This document shows positions 10,979-19,013 of a DNA stretch of 64,000 nucleotides, piece after piece. The stretch lies in assembly GCA_001941065.1 (NCBI GenBank), contig MSHJ01000010.1:1-64000 (forward strand). The letters run 5' to 3'. Source of the stretch: Alistipes sp. Zagget8 (lineage in GTDB: Bacteria; Bacteroidota; Bacteroidia; Bacteroidales; Rikenellaceae). Positions within the stretch are counted from its first letter, which is position 1, and every line of letters begins with the position of its first letter. Under the pieces are notes generated by a model. The model was not told the origin of the DNA. It saw nothing but the letters and a program-made list of their open reading frames with translations, and made no database searches. The position numbers were made by a program, and so were the translations under genes.

Positions 10979-11590
10979 ATGGACGTAAAACTCATCCTGC
11001 AGATTGCCGGGGTCCTGCTGGGCCTGCTGTATCTCTGGCTCGAATACCGCGCCGACATCCGGTTGTGGATCGTGGGACTCGTCATGCCGCTGGTCCACGG
11101 CGCACTCTATTTCAAGGCGGGGCTGTATGCCGACTGTTCGATGCAGGTCTACTACGTGCTGGCGGGGCTGTACGGCTGGGCGGTATGGCAGGGCGCACGG
11201 CGCAGGGCCGCCGGGAACGACACGCCCGAAGCCCCGAAAAAGGCGTCCGCGGCCATCGTGCACACGCCCCTGCGGCAGGTTCCGGCGCTCGTCGGGGTCT
11301 ACCTCGCGGCTCACGCGGTCCTCTACCTGCTGCTCGTGCGCTTCACCAACAGCACCGTGCCTTTCTGGGACGCCGGGACCACGGCCGCGAGCATCGTGGC
11401 GATGTGGATGCTCTCGCGCAAGCAGGTCGAGCAATGGCTCGTATGGCTGGCCGTGGACGTAGTGACCGTGGGATTGTATTTCTACAAGGGGATTCCGCTC
11501 ACCGCAGGATTATACGCCCTCTACTCCCTACTCGCCGTCGCAGGATACCTCCGCTGGCGACGTCTAGCCCGCGTAAGACGCGGGTTTTAG
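10979..11590 (+). CDS. pnuT: PnuC family transporter, probable thiamine transporter PnuT
   Basis: 203 residues and about seven membrane helices, with the PnuC-type N-terminal segment LGLLYLWLEYRADIRLW and a C-terminal YFYKGIPLTAGLYALYSLLAVAGYLRW. PnuC-family members carry nicotinamide riboside (PnuC), riboflavin (PnuX) or thiamine (PnuT) by facilitated diffusion. The upstream TPP riboswitch and receptor favour thiamine. A thiamine pyrophosphokinase gene that often follows is absent here. The last residues (LARVRRGF) and the TAG stop are encoded by the left hairpin of a dispersed repeat, so the natural C-terminus may have been replaced. Confidence 0.85.
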   Translation: MDVKLILQIAGVLLGLLYLWLEYRADIRLWIVGLVMPLVHGALYFKAGLYADCSMQVYYVLAGLYGWAVWQGARRRAAGNDTPEAPKKASAAIVHTPLRQVPALVGVYLAAHAVLYLLLVRFTNSTVPFWDAGTTAASIVAMWMLSRKQVEQWLVWLAVDVVTVGLYFYKGIPLTAGLYALYSLLAVAGYLRWRRLARVRRGF

Positions 11591-11790
11591 GCGCGGCGGC
11601 AAGATTTTCCGTCTCGGAGCCAGTTCGGCGCTACCATCCCGAGTGAACGTGCGAACGCACGAACATAGGTGTCATGCCCATGTTCGTGCGTTCGTTGTGT
11701 TCGTTGTGTTCGCCCTGGGTCGAAGCGCATGTCAGATTCGGAAACCGGATGGCCTGCCGTCGCCCCCTAAAACCCGCCTCTTAGGCGGGG
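11568..11790. repeat. Palindromic dispersed repeat, family 1, copy 1
   Basis: A 223-bp unit with inverted ends: a GC hairpin plus TTTTAGG on the left (11568-11591) and CCCCCTAAAA plus a GC hairpin on the right (11764-11790). In the middle is a long dyad related to the perfect one in copy 2, with one mismatch. It overlaps the pnuT stop codon and abuts the stop of the convergent ATPase gene. Confidence 0.85.
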
Positions 11791-12783
11791 TTACCACGGA
11801 ATCGAAACCTCGCGTCCGTCGTCGGAAAGTTGCAGTTTCCCGGTGCGGACGGCCCTGCCGATACGCATGCGCGCAGCGTCGGTCGAACAACCCAGCTTTT
11901 CGGACAGGCGCATCGTGAAGACAATACGGTCGCCCGAACCTCCGAAATCGTCGCGCAGCACCCCCACGCAAGGGTCCTCGGCAACCGGGGCCGCCGCCGG
12001 AATGTCGCACGCCACGGGAAGCGCCTCGTCGTTAACCGTGAAGGCGAAACGCTCGAAAGGCTCGTTGCGGCAGAACTGCGGCTCGACCACCGACGCCCCA
12101 CCCATGCGGTGGACGTAAAACACCGATTCGGATTTGCGCTGCAGGGCCGATCCGGTGTGCCCGCGGGCCTTGTCCGAATTGGGATTGGTGTGCAGCACGC
12201 AGAGGATGTGACAGGAGAGCTGCGACGAGATGCGCATCAGGTCGGTCACGATGCGCTCGCTCTCCTTCAGGTCGTTGGTGTCGTATTGCAGGTCGCCGAT
12301 GCCGTCTATCACCGCCAGCCGGGGCCGCAGACGCTCGATGGCTGCGAAAGCCACCCCGGCGCGGATTTTGGGGTCGAGTTCGCGCAAGGCGAGGGTCCAG
12401 AAACGGTCGTGATTCTGATGCTGGTCGTAACCGGCCATGCGGTGAACCCGCCTCATCACCCGTTGGACATGCGCCTCGGCCTGCTCGGTGTCGATCCACA
12501 GCACCCGTCCGGGCTGCGGCCCGAAGGCCATGTAGCCCCGCTCGGAGAGCACTCCCGCGGCAATGGCCGAGCAGAGAAAGGTCTTTTTCGACTTGGCCTC
12601 GCCGACCACGGCCGAGATGTTGCCCTCGGAACCGACCGTCAGGGCATGCCAGCGGATGACCGGCACGGGTTCGGACAATGCGCGTGTGAGGTCCATCAGA
12701 TAGGGTTCGAAATCGGGGCCCTCAGGCTCCGGGGCGGGCCTATACAAGTCCGTTGTAACGTCGAGCAATTCGTTTTCGAGCAT
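11791..12783 (-). CDS. RepA/DnaB-like AAA ATPase (mobile-element type)
   Basis: 330 residues. The P-loop is GEAKSKKT (61-68), the variant seen in many Bacteroidetes element-borne ATPases. Walker B is in RLAVIDGIGDLQ (about 150-160), followed by ILCVLHTNPNSDKARGHTGSALQRKSESV, which resembles the RepA/RadA-like hexameric helicase segment containing the sensor. Such genes usually stand next to a primase or mobilisation genes in integrated elements; here only an 82-residue ORF precedes it, overlapping by 44 bp. The stop codon is directly adjacent to repeat copy 1. Likely a remnant of a mobile element; its function in this place is unknown. Confidence 0.75.
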   Translation of the reverse strand: MLENELLDVTTDLYRPAPEPEGPDFEPYLMDLTRALSEPVPVIRWHALTVGSEGNISAVVGEAKSKKTFLCSAIAAGVLSERGYMAFGPQPGRVLWIDTEQAEAHVQRVMRRVHRMAGYDQHQNHDRFWTLALRELDPKIRAGVAFAAIERLRPRLAVIDGIGDLQYDTNDLKESERIVTDLMRISSQLSCHILCVLHTNPNSDKARGHTGSALQRKSESVFYVHRMGGASVVEPQFCRNEPFERFAFTVNDEALPVACDIPAAAPVAEDPCVGVLRDDFGGSGDRIVFTMRLSEKLGCSTDAARMRIGRAVRTGKLQLSDDGREVSIPW

Positions 12784-12988
12784 AGTCGTCGTGTCCGTAA
12801 AAGGTGGTGAAATCGAGTTCCTGACAGTAGCCTGTCAACGGTGTTTCGCGCAGCGAGAGTTTCAGCGCGTCGATCCAGGGATTGAGCCGCGCGGCTTCGA
12901 GCCAAAGGGCCGTGCAGCGCAGATAGGCCAAATAGGGGTCCGTACCGGGGTCTACAACTCCGGCCAAAGGCAATGGTTTGAGTTCCAT
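12740..12988 (-). CDS. Small conserved-looking hypothetical protein upstream of the AAA ATPase
   Basis: 82 residues, beginning MELKPLPLAGVVDPGTDPYLAYLRC. The ATG at 12988 is chosen because the -7 element lies at 13043-13050, so the longer frame starting at 13045 would begin upstream of transcription. It overlaps the ATPase gene by 44 bp in another frame, which suggests coupled translation. The family is not recognised. A LxAYLRCTALWLEAARLNPWID helix is its most regular feature. Confidence 0.65.
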   Translation of the reverse strand: MELKPLPLAGVVDPGTDPYLAYLRCTALWLEAARLNPWIDALKLSLRETPLTGYCQELDFTTFYGHDDYARKRIARRYNGLV

Positions 12989-13042
12989 GATAAGAAATGG
13001 ATTTAAGGATAAATCCTGCAGGTGGATAGCATGCGCGCTCTG

Positions 13043-13050
13043 CAAAGGTA
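13043..13050 (-). promoter_or_regulatory. -7 promoter element for the ORF82-ATPase pair
   Basis: The minus strand reads TACCTTTG, an exact TAnnTTTG, 55 nt before the start of the small ORF. Confidence 0.6.
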
Positions 13051-13103
13051 AGTCCCGAAAGGCGGCTTCGGTTTCTACATTTTATAGAAAACCGCTCCGC
13101 CCG

Positions 13104-13325
13104 CCCGCCTAAGAGGCGGGTTTTAGGGGGCGGTGGCAGGTCATCCCGTCTCGGGGCCAGTTCGGCGCTGCCATCCCGAGTGAACATGCGAACGCACGAA
13201 CATGGGTGTCATGCCCATGTTCGTGCGTTCGTTGTGTTCGTTGTGTTCGCCCTGGATTGAAGCGCATGTCAGGTTCGGAAACCGGACGGCCTGCCGTCGC
13301 CCCTAAAACCCGCCTCTTAGGCGGG
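13104..13325. repeat. Palindromic dispersed repeat, family 1, copy 2
   Basis: 222 bp in the same orientation as copy 1 and closely similar along its length. The ends are inverted repeats (hairpin plus TTTTAGGGGGCGG, and CGCCCCTAAAA plus hairpin). The centre holds a perfect dyad with 18-bp arms at 13189-13206 and 13214-13231. The right hairpin supplies the stop codon of the mmcQ gene. No ORF of its own is evident. Confidence 0.88.
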
Positions 13326-13706
13326 TTCGGGAAGGCCGTGGGCCTCAATATAACTCAGTATTTCCTCGCGGCGTGCGCGGGGCGTGACGTTCTGCCGCAG
13401 GACCAGCAGGTAGGAGTTGCGAATCTGTTCGCGGATGAAGGCATCGGGCAGGTCGCCGTCGGTGCGGATGCCGTTCCAGTGCACCTTGTTGAAATGAAAC
13501 GCCGGACCGACCTCCTCATACTGCTCGCGCAGCGCGATTGCCTCGTCGGGGTCGCATTTCACGGCCACCCATCCGAACGCCTCCATATCGGCGCAGGCAT
13601 ACATCCGTCCGCCGATTTTGTACACCAGCGTGGTCTCGTCGAAAGGTGTCGTCTCCTCGGTCAGGGGCAGCGACAGGCAGTAGTCGCGGAAACTCAGCAC
13701 ATCCAT
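13317..13706 (-). CDS. MmcQ/YjbR family DNA-binding-like protein
   Basis: 129 residues, normal length for the family. Typical segments: LSFRDYCLSLPLTEETTPFDETTLVYKIGGRMYA at the start, then VAVKCDPDEAIALREQY, AFHFNKVHWNGI and a C-terminal helix with NSYLLVLRQNVTPRAR. The family adopts a CyaY-like fold and is described as DNA-binding, though the cellular role is unclear. The last residues (EPA) and the TAA stop lie inside the right hairpin of repeat copy 2. Confidence 0.88.
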   Translation of the reverse strand: MDVLSFRDYCLSLPLTEETTPFDETTLVYKIGGRMYACADMEAFGWVAVKCDPDEAIALREQYEEVGPAFHFNKVHWNGIRTDGDLPDAFIREQIRNSYLLVLRQNVTPRARREEILSYIEAHGLPEPA

Positions 13707-13790
13707 AACAAGCTATTTTGCGCGAATATAGCATTTTTTTGGCACACGGATTGCGTTCCCCTGAAAGTAAAACCAAAATCAAGGCAAAAA

Positions 13791-14396
13791 ATGAAAAAAA
13801 TTCTCCTTTGTGTCCCCCTGCTGGCGCTGTTCGCCGCGGGTCTGATCGGCTGCTCGCAGCAACGCCAATGGAATCACGAACAGCGCAAAGCCATGCGCGA
13901 AGCGCTGCGCAGCTACCGCCAGATGGTTTACCTCGACGACCTGAACGATGCCGAATTCGTTTTGTTCACCGACGATGTGGCCGGCCAGCTCGAAAACAGC
14001 TATCCCGTCTATGTGGAATTTGTCGAGATGCAGGGCGTGGACGACACGGTCGACATGGTCGTCGTATCGACCATCGTCGACGAACTCGACGCCGACGCCC
14101 ACAACATGCGCCACATCTATCCGTACAGCGCCCTCGTTGCGCAGGGCGTGCTTCCGGCGGGTCTGGACCACTCCCAGCAGAAGGCTTTCTACACGTGTTT
14201 CGCCGAGAAGGTCAATGCGACCTACGCCACGATGGACCAGTTCTTCAACGCCATTCTGGCCGACACGACCGACCTGTCGCAAATCCGCCAGCTGGAGAGC
14301 CAGTGTGCCAACGACCTTTTCAGCTGGGTTGTGACCGAGATTGACATCACCGAGACTGTCCCTGCGTCCCCGGCAGCGCCCGTCCAAAAGAAATAA
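13791..14396 (+). CDS. Hypothetical lipoprotein
   Basis: 201 residues. The start is the ATG at 13791, which gives a clean lipoprotein signal (MKKILLCVPLLALFAAGLIGC, lipobox LIGC). The upstream extension of the open frame runs through repeat copy 2 and has no coding character. The mature protein is acidic with several predicted helices and no recognised domain. It stands alone, followed by a terminator. Confidence 0.75.
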   Translation: MKKILLCVPLLALFAAGLIGCSQQRQWNHEQRKAMREALRSYRQMVYLDDLNDAEFVLFTDDVAGQLENSYPVYVEFVEMQGVDDTVDMVVVSTIVDELDADAHNMRHIYPYSALVAQGVLPAGLDHSQQKAFYTCFAEKVNATYATMDQFFNAILADTTDLSQIRQLESQCANDLFSWVVTEIDITETVPASPAAPVQKK

Positions 14397-14414
14397 TCCG
14401 GCTCCGGTCCGATT

Positions 14415-14451
14415 CGACGGCGCGTCTCCATCCGGGGCGCGTCGTTTTTTT
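14415..14451 (+). terminator. Rho-independent terminator
   Basis: Stem CGACGGCGCG / GCGCGTCG (one bulge) followed by seven T, 18 nt after the lipoprotein stop. Confidence 0.75.
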
Positions 14452-14456
14452 CGCAG

Positions 14457-14648
14457 CCACTGTCCGGGAGCGGAAACGGGATGGTCTTACGCAAGCCTCG
14501 CAATGACTGACCGCGAACGCGCGAACGCACGAACAAGGGTGTCATGCCTGTGTTCGTCGTGTTCGTGTTCGCCCTGGGTCGAAGCGTCGGTGAGGCCCGG
14601 AAACCGGATGACCTGCCACCGCCCCCTAAAACCCGGCTCTTAGCCGGG
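14457..14648. repeat. Palindromic dispersed repeat, family 1, copy 3 (left end divergent)
   Basis: The right part matches copies 1 and 2 (CGAACGCACGAACA, then TTCGCCCTGGGTCGAAGCG and CCCCCTAAAACCCGGCTCTTAGCCGGG). The central dyad is degraded and the left terminal hairpin is not recognisable. The start of the left part (CCACTGTCCGGGAG) recurs at 35708-35722. Confidence 0.75.
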
Positions 14649-14663
14649 TGTGTGCGCACACAC
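14648..14663. promoter_or_regulatory. 16-bp perfect palindrome, candidate operator of the LacI regulator
   Basis: GTGTGTGCGCACACAC is perfectly self-complementary with a central CG, as in LacI-family operators. It overlaps the last base of repeat copy 3 and ends directly before the -33 TTG of the lacI-family gene, a position suited to autoregulation. Confidence 0.5.
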
Positions 14664-14694
14664 TTGCGATTTTGAAAAATTATGCTTAGATTTG
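14664..14694 (+). promoter_or_regulatory. Promoter of the hexuronate locus
   Basis: TTG at 14664-14666, 20-nt spacer, TAGATTTG at 14687-14694, an exact Bacteroidetes promoter 31 bp before the regulator start codon. Confidence 0.75.
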
Positions 14695-14725
14695 CGGTAG
14701 AAAAACCCAAACCGTTCCGCAAAGC

Positions 14726-15802
14726 ATGTCAGACAACGAACATACGACGGTCCGCATCGTCGACATCGCCCGCATGGCGGGTGTTTCGGTGGCCACCGTT
14801 GACCGCGTTATCCACAACCGCGGCAAGGTCTCGGAGGAGAACCTCGCACGCATCAACGAGGTGCTGCACGAGGTAAACTACCGCCCCAACCTGATTGCCC
14901 GTTCGCTGGCCTCGGGCCGCCAGTACACGCTCGCGGTGGTCATGCCGCGCTTCGCGCAAGGCGAATACTGGGCCGATTTCGATGCCGGCATCGTCCGCGC
15001 CGAGGCCGAGGCCCGGCGTTACAACGTCGCGGTCCGCAAGTTTTTCTTCGACCAGTACGACCGTTCGTCGTTCGAAAAACTACTTGCGACGCTGCGCGGC
15101 GAGACGTTCGACGGCGCGGTGCTCGCCACGCTCTTCGCGGAGATGGTGTCCCCGTTCACCCGCGAGCTCGACGAACGGGGCGTGCCCTATGTTTTCGTGG
15201 ATTCGAACCTCCCGGGTTGCAACCAGCTGGCCTATTTCGGCACGTCGTCGTTCGACGCCGGAGCGGTCGCCGCACGGCTGCTGTACGACCGCCTCGACCC
15301 GGGTTCGGACATCGTCGTGGGGCGTATCATCCACCGCGGGGATGCGGGTTCGAACCAGTGCCGGAGCCGCGAGGAGGGATTTCGCAGCTACCTGCAGCAA
15401 CAGGGCTTCCGGGGAAAACTGCACTACGCCGCGCTGCGGCTCGACGACGAAGCCTACAACCGCGAGGTGCTCGACGACCTGCTGCTGAAACACCGCGCTA
15501 TTGCCGGAGCCGTGACCTTCAATTCGACGTGCTACATCCTGGCGGGCTACCTCGCGGCGCGTCGGCGCACGGACGTGCGGCTGGTGGGTTACGATGTCAT
15601 CCGCCGCAACGGGCAGATGCTCGACGAAGGCGTCGTGACGGCATTGGTTGCGCAGCGTCCCGAGGCGCAGGGCTACCGCGGGGTGATGGCGTTGTGCGAA
15701 TGGCTGGTCGAGGGGCGTCGTCCCGACACGGCAGAGAACAATATGCCGATCGACATCCTGCTGAAAGAGAATATCCGATACTATAAAAACAATCTTATCT
15801 GA
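14726..15802 (+). CDS. LacI family transcriptional regulator of the uxu locus
   Basis: 358 residues. The N-terminal LacI HTH is VRIVDIARMAGVSVATVDRVIHNRGKVSEENLARI, followed by the hinge helix VNYRPNLIARSLASG. The rest is a periplasmic-binding-protein-like effector domain (FVDSNLPGC..., FNSTCYILAGYLAAR, LVGYDVIRRN). The SDR gene begins 5 bp after the stop and uxuA follows, so the regulator probably senses a hexuronate or a pathway intermediate. A perfect palindrome sits at its own promoter. Confidence 0.9.
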   Translation: MSDNEHTTVRIVDIARMAGVSVATVDRVIHNRGKVSEENLARINEVLHEVNYRPNLIARSLASGRQYTLAVVMPRFAQGEYWADFDAGIVRAEAEARRYNVAVRKFFFDQYDRSSFEKLLATLRGETFDGAVLATLFAEMVSPFTRELDERGVPYVFVDSNLPGCNQLAYFGTSSFDAGAVAARLLYDRLDPGSDIVVGRIIHRGDAGSNQCRSREEGFRSYLQQQGFRGKLHYAALRLDDEAYNREVLDDLLLKHRAIAGAVTFNSTCYILAGYLAARRRTDVRLVGYDVIRRNGQMLDEGVVTALVAQRPEAQGYRGVMALCEWLVEGRRPDTAENNMPIDILLKENIRYYKNNLI

Positions 15803-15807
15803 AAACC

Positions 15808-16620
15808 ATGAAAAATCTGTTTGACATCCATGACCGCGTCGTCGTCGTGACGGGCGGTGCCGGCATCCTGGGCCGCTCTATCTGCGAATACCTCGCCGCA
15901 CAGGGGGCGAAAGTCGTCGTTCTCGACCGCGACGAGCAGTCGGGCGAAGCGCTTGCGGCTTCGATCCGCGAGCAGGGCGGCGATGCGCTGTTCCTCGTGA
16001 CCGACGTCCTGAACCGCGAGGTGCTGACGGCCAACCGCGAGGCTATCCTTGCGAAATACGGCCGTATCGACGTTCTCCTGAACGCCGCCGGCGGCAACAT
16101 GGGCGGCGCGACGATCCCGCCCGAGAAATCGTTCCTCGACCTGGAGATCGACGCCTTCAAGAAGGTCGTAGACCTCAACCTCTTCGGCACGGTGCTCCCG
16201 ACGACGGTCCTGGGCGAGGCCATGACGGCCCGCAAAAAGGGTGTGATCGTCAATTTCTGCTCCGAATCGGCGCTGCGACCGCTGACCCGCGTGGTGGGTT
16301 ATGGCGCAGCGAAGGCCGCCATCGGCAACTACACGAAATACATGGCCGCCGAGCTGGCCACGAAATTCAGCCCCGAGATGCGTGTGAACGCCATCGTCCC
16401 GGGCTTCCTGCTGACGAACCAGAACCGCACGCTGCTCACCAACCCCGACGGTTCGTACACCGACCGTGCGCGTTCGATCATCGCCCACACCCCGGCGGGC
16501 CGCTTCGCCGAGCCCGAGGAGCTGCTGGGTACGATCCACTACCTGATCAGCGACGCTTCGTCGTTCGTGACGGGCGCCCTGGCCGTCGTCGACGGCGGTT
16601 TCGACGCATTTTCTATATAG
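15808..16620 (+). CDS. uxuB: SDR family oxidoreductase, probable D-mannonate oxidoreductase (fructuronate reductase)
   Basis: 270 residues with the SDR cofactor motif TGGAGILG (15-22), NAAGG, and the catalytic YGAAK. The position just upstream of uxuA and after a LacI regulator points to the step that interconverts D-fructuronate and D-mannonate. This matches the SDR-type UxuB of Bacillus and Bacteroides rather than the long-chain E. coli enzyme. The start is the ATG 5 bp after the regulator stop. Confidence 0.82.
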   Translation: MKNLFDIHDRVVVVTGGAGILGRSICEYLAAQGAKVVVLDRDEQSGEALAASIREQGGDALFLVTDVLNREVLTANREAILAKYGRIDVLLNAAGGNMGGATIPPEKSFLDLEIDAFKKVVDLNLFGTVLPTTVLGEAMTARKKGVIVNFCSESALRPLTRVVGYGAAKAAIGNYTKYMAAELATKFSPEMRVNAIVPGFLLTNQNRTLLTNPDGSYTDRARSIIAHTPAGRFAEPEELLGTIHYLISDASSFVTGALAVVDGGFDAFSI

Positions 16621-16671
16621 TTAAAAGGAATCAGCCGAAATTCTCGGACCGTATCTGTCCACCGCAGGCAA

Positions 16672-16740
16672 AGTCCCCGCCGAGGCGGGGATTTAGGGGT
16701 GGGTCAGATTTGCAAACGCAGCCGTAGGCTGCGAATACGG
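16672..16740 (+). promoter_or_regulatory. Two-hairpin leader element, copy A (uxuA)
   Basis: GC hairpin CCCCGCCGAGGCGGGG, ATTTAGGGGTGGGTC, then GATTTGCAAACGC and a second hairpin (GCAGCCGTAGGCTGC) followed by GAATACG. It ends 46 nt before the uxuA start. The same motif occurs in sense upstream of der, pepD and yitT. Confidence 0.7.
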
Positions 16741-16786
16741 CAATCGGTTGCGGGAAGACGGTCTAAATTAAAAAACACATTCTGTC

Positions 16787-17965
16787 ATGTATCTATGCAA
16801 ACAATCCTGGCGGTGGTACGGTCCCAACGACCCCGTATCGCTGGCAGACATTCGCCAGGCCGGGGCCACGGACATCGTGACCGCCCTGCACCACATCCCC
16901 AACGGCGAGGTATGGACCGTCGAGGAGATCCAAAAACGTCAGCAGACGGTTGCCGACGCGGGCCTTGTGTGGTCGGTCGTCGAGAGCGTCCCCGTGCACG
17001 AACACATCAAGACCCGCACGGGCGATTTCCAGCGCTACATCGAGAACTACAAACAGTCGGTCCGCAACCTCGCGGCATGCGGCGTCAAGGTCATCACCTA
17101 CAATTTCATGCCCGTGCTGGACTGGACGCGCACGAACCTCGCCTATGAGCTTCCCGACGGCTCGCGGGCCCTGCGTTTCGAACGCGCGGCGTTCCTGGCC
17201 TTCGACCTCCACATCCTCAAGCGCCCCGGCGCCGAGAAGGACTACACCGAGGCCGAGCGAGCCACGGCCAAAGCCCGTTTCGAGCGGATGGACGCCGCAG
17301 AGATCGAGCTCATCACCCGCAACATAATCGCGGGTCTGCCCGGTTCGGAGGAGAGCTTCACGCTGGAGCAGTTCCAGCAGGAGCTGGACCGCTACAAGGG
17401 TGTCGATGCGGAGACCCTCCGCGGCAACCTGATCGCGTTCCTCAAAGAGGTGGCTCCCGTCGCCGACGAGGTTGGCGCCGTGCTGGCCATCCACCCCGAC
17501 GATCCCCCCTACCCGATTCTCGGACTACCGCGCATCCTCTCCACGGAATCCGATTTCGAGAAATTGGTTGAAGCGGTTCCCAACGCATCGAACGGTCTGT
17601 GCCTCTGCACGGGTTCGTTCGGCGTGTCGGCGCAGAACGACCTGCCGGGGATGATGCTCCGTCAGGGCGACCGGGTGAATTTCGTGCACCTGCGCTCGAC
17701 GCAGCGCGACGCCGAGGGCAATTTCTACGAGGCCAACCACCTGGAGGGCGACGTGCCGATGTACGACGTGATGAAATCGCTGCTGGAGATTCAGCAGCGG
17801 CGCGGGATTTCTATCCCGATGCGCCCCGACCACGGGCACCAGATGATCGACGACCTGAAGAAAAAGACCAATCCGGGTTACTCGTGCCTGGGCCGCCTGC
17901 GCGGACTGGCCGAACTGCGCGGTCTGGAGCTGGGCATCGCCCGGTCGCTCTACGCCGATAAGTAA
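16787..17965 (+). CDS. uxuA: Mannonate dehydratase
   Basis: 392 residues, nearly collinear with E. coli Uxu[77 protein letters not shown] and the end [36 protein letters not shown]. It converts D-mannonate to 2-keto-3-deoxygluconate in glucuronate breakdown. A 166-bp gap to uxuB holds leader element copy A. No separate promoter is evident, so transcription probably continues from the regulator or uxuB. Confidence 0.96.
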   Translation: MYLCKQSWRWYGPNDPVSLADIRQAGATDIVTALHHIPNGEVWTVEEIQKRQQTVADAGLVWSVVESVPVHEHIKTRTGDFQRYIENYKQSVRNLAACGVKVITYNFMPVLDWTRTNLAYELPDGSRALRFERAAFLAFDLHILKRPGAEKDYTEAERATAKARFERMDAAEIELITRNIIAGLPGSEESFTLEQFQQELDRYKGVDAETLRGNLIAFLKEVAPVADEVGAVLAIHPDDPPYPILGLPRILSTESDFEKLVEAVPNASNGLCLCTGSFGVSAQNDLPGMMLRQGDRVNFVHLRSTQRDAEGNFYEANHLEGDVPMYDVMKSLLEIQQRRGISIPMRPDHGHQMIDDLKKKTNPGYSCLGRLRGLAELRGLELGIARSLYADK

Positions 17966-17983
17966 TTCGACGCATCAACGAAA

Positions 17984-18016
17984 AACGGGGACCCGACATC
18001 TGTCAGGTCCCCGTTT
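17984..18016. terminator. Terminator between uxuA and the lipid kinase gene
   Basis: Stem AACGGGGACC / GGTCCCCGTT with T residues on the plus side and A residues on the other; it serves the convergent gene pair. Confidence 0.8.
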
Positions 18017-18034
18017 CTTATCCGGTCACGGCCG

Positions 18035-19006
18035 TTATCCGGCTATACAGGAGGCTTTCTCGAAGAAATCGCGCCCCACGACGATCCGGACGGCCTGATG
18101 GAGCACCGAGAACTCGAGGGGCGTGTGTCCCAGCGGTTCGCCGTCGATCTCGACCGACACCTCGGGCGAGGATTCGATGCGGATGCGGCTGCCGCGCTCC
18201 TGCAGAATATGCCGGATGCGGTAGATGCCGCCGTTGAAGAGGTAGTGGAACCGGAACAGCAGGTGCCAGAAATGCACCGGGCGGATCAGCGACAGGTCGA
18301 GCATGCCGTCGTCGGCAACCGCCTCGGGCAGCTGCTGAATACCTCCGGCGTTGAACTTGCAGATGCCGACGGCCGCCGACAGCAGCAGGTTGTTGTAAAC
18401 CAGCCGGTCGTCGACCCAGACCTTGACACCCGTGGACTTGTAGCGGAAGAAATTCTTCACCAGACACCACGTATAGCGCCAGCGGCTCTTGTGACCCTTC
18501 TTTTTCAGGTGCGAGAGCTTGCGCACGACATGGGCGTCGAAACCCGCTCCGGCGACGTTGGCCATATAGCGGCTCTGGCGGTAGTGGGCCTCCTCGTAGG
18601 AGACCACCCCGACATCCTGCAGGAACGAATATCCCTCGCTGATGGCCTTCACGGCGTCCTGATAGCGGTTCGAGATGCCGAACGTGCGGACCCAGTCGTT
18701 GCCCGTTCCCACGGCCACCACGGCCAGCAGCACGTCGCTGGGACACACCTCCTGCTGGATGAACAGTCCGTTCACCACCTCGTGCAGCGTGCCGTCGCCG
18801 CCCACGACGATGATGCGGCGGTAGCCCTCGCGCACGGCCCACACGGTGAGCTCCGTGGCATGGAACTTATGCTCGGTGAACACCGGTTCGCAAAGGATGT
18901 GCGCATCGCGCAGGAGCTTCGATATTTGCGGAAAATGGTCGAGCCCGCGGCCGCCTCCGGCCACGGGATTGACGATAACGAACCAGGTTTCGGAATTGAC
19001 TGACAC
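18035..19006 (-). CDS. Diacylglycerol kinase family lipid kinase (YegS/DgkB-like)
   Basis: 323 residues. The N-terminal catalytic domain has VNPVAGGGRG and the nucleotide-binding VVGGDGTLHEVVNGL, followed by AVVAVGTGNDWVRTFG. The C-terminal beta-rich half ends with DGEPLGHTPLEFSVLHQAVRIVV. The enzyme phosphorylates a membrane lipid such as diacylglycerol. It follows pepD by 7 bp and is co-transcribed with it. Confidence 0.9.
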   Translation of the reverse strand: MSVNSETWFVIVNPVAGGGRGLDHFPQISKLLRDAHILCEPVFTEHKFHATELTVWAVREGYRRIIVVGGDGTLHEVVNGLFIQQEVCPSDVLLAVVAVGTGNDWVRTFGISNRYQDAVKAISEGYSFLQDVGVVSYEEAHYRQSRYMANVAGAGFDAHVVRKLSHLKKKGHKSRWRYTWCLVKNFFRYKSTGVKVWVDDRLVYNNLLLSAAVGICKFNAGGIQQLPEAVADDGMLDLSLIRPVHFWHLLFRFHYLFNGGIYRIRHILQERGSRIRIESSPEVSVEIDGEPLGHTPLEFSVLHQAVRIVVGRDFFEKASCIAG

Positions 19007-19013
19007 GTTCCGG

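Noticed and set aside
8651..11434. 927-codon open frame antisense to the TonB receptor and PnuT
   Set aside because: Shadow of high-GC coding sequence; no start signal or recognisable domain, and it crosses the TPP-regulated operon.
11568..13325. A CRISPR array made of the palindromic repeats
   Set aside because: The units are about 222 bp, only three, irregularly spaced, and lack short constant repeats with unique spacers; no cas genes are nearby.
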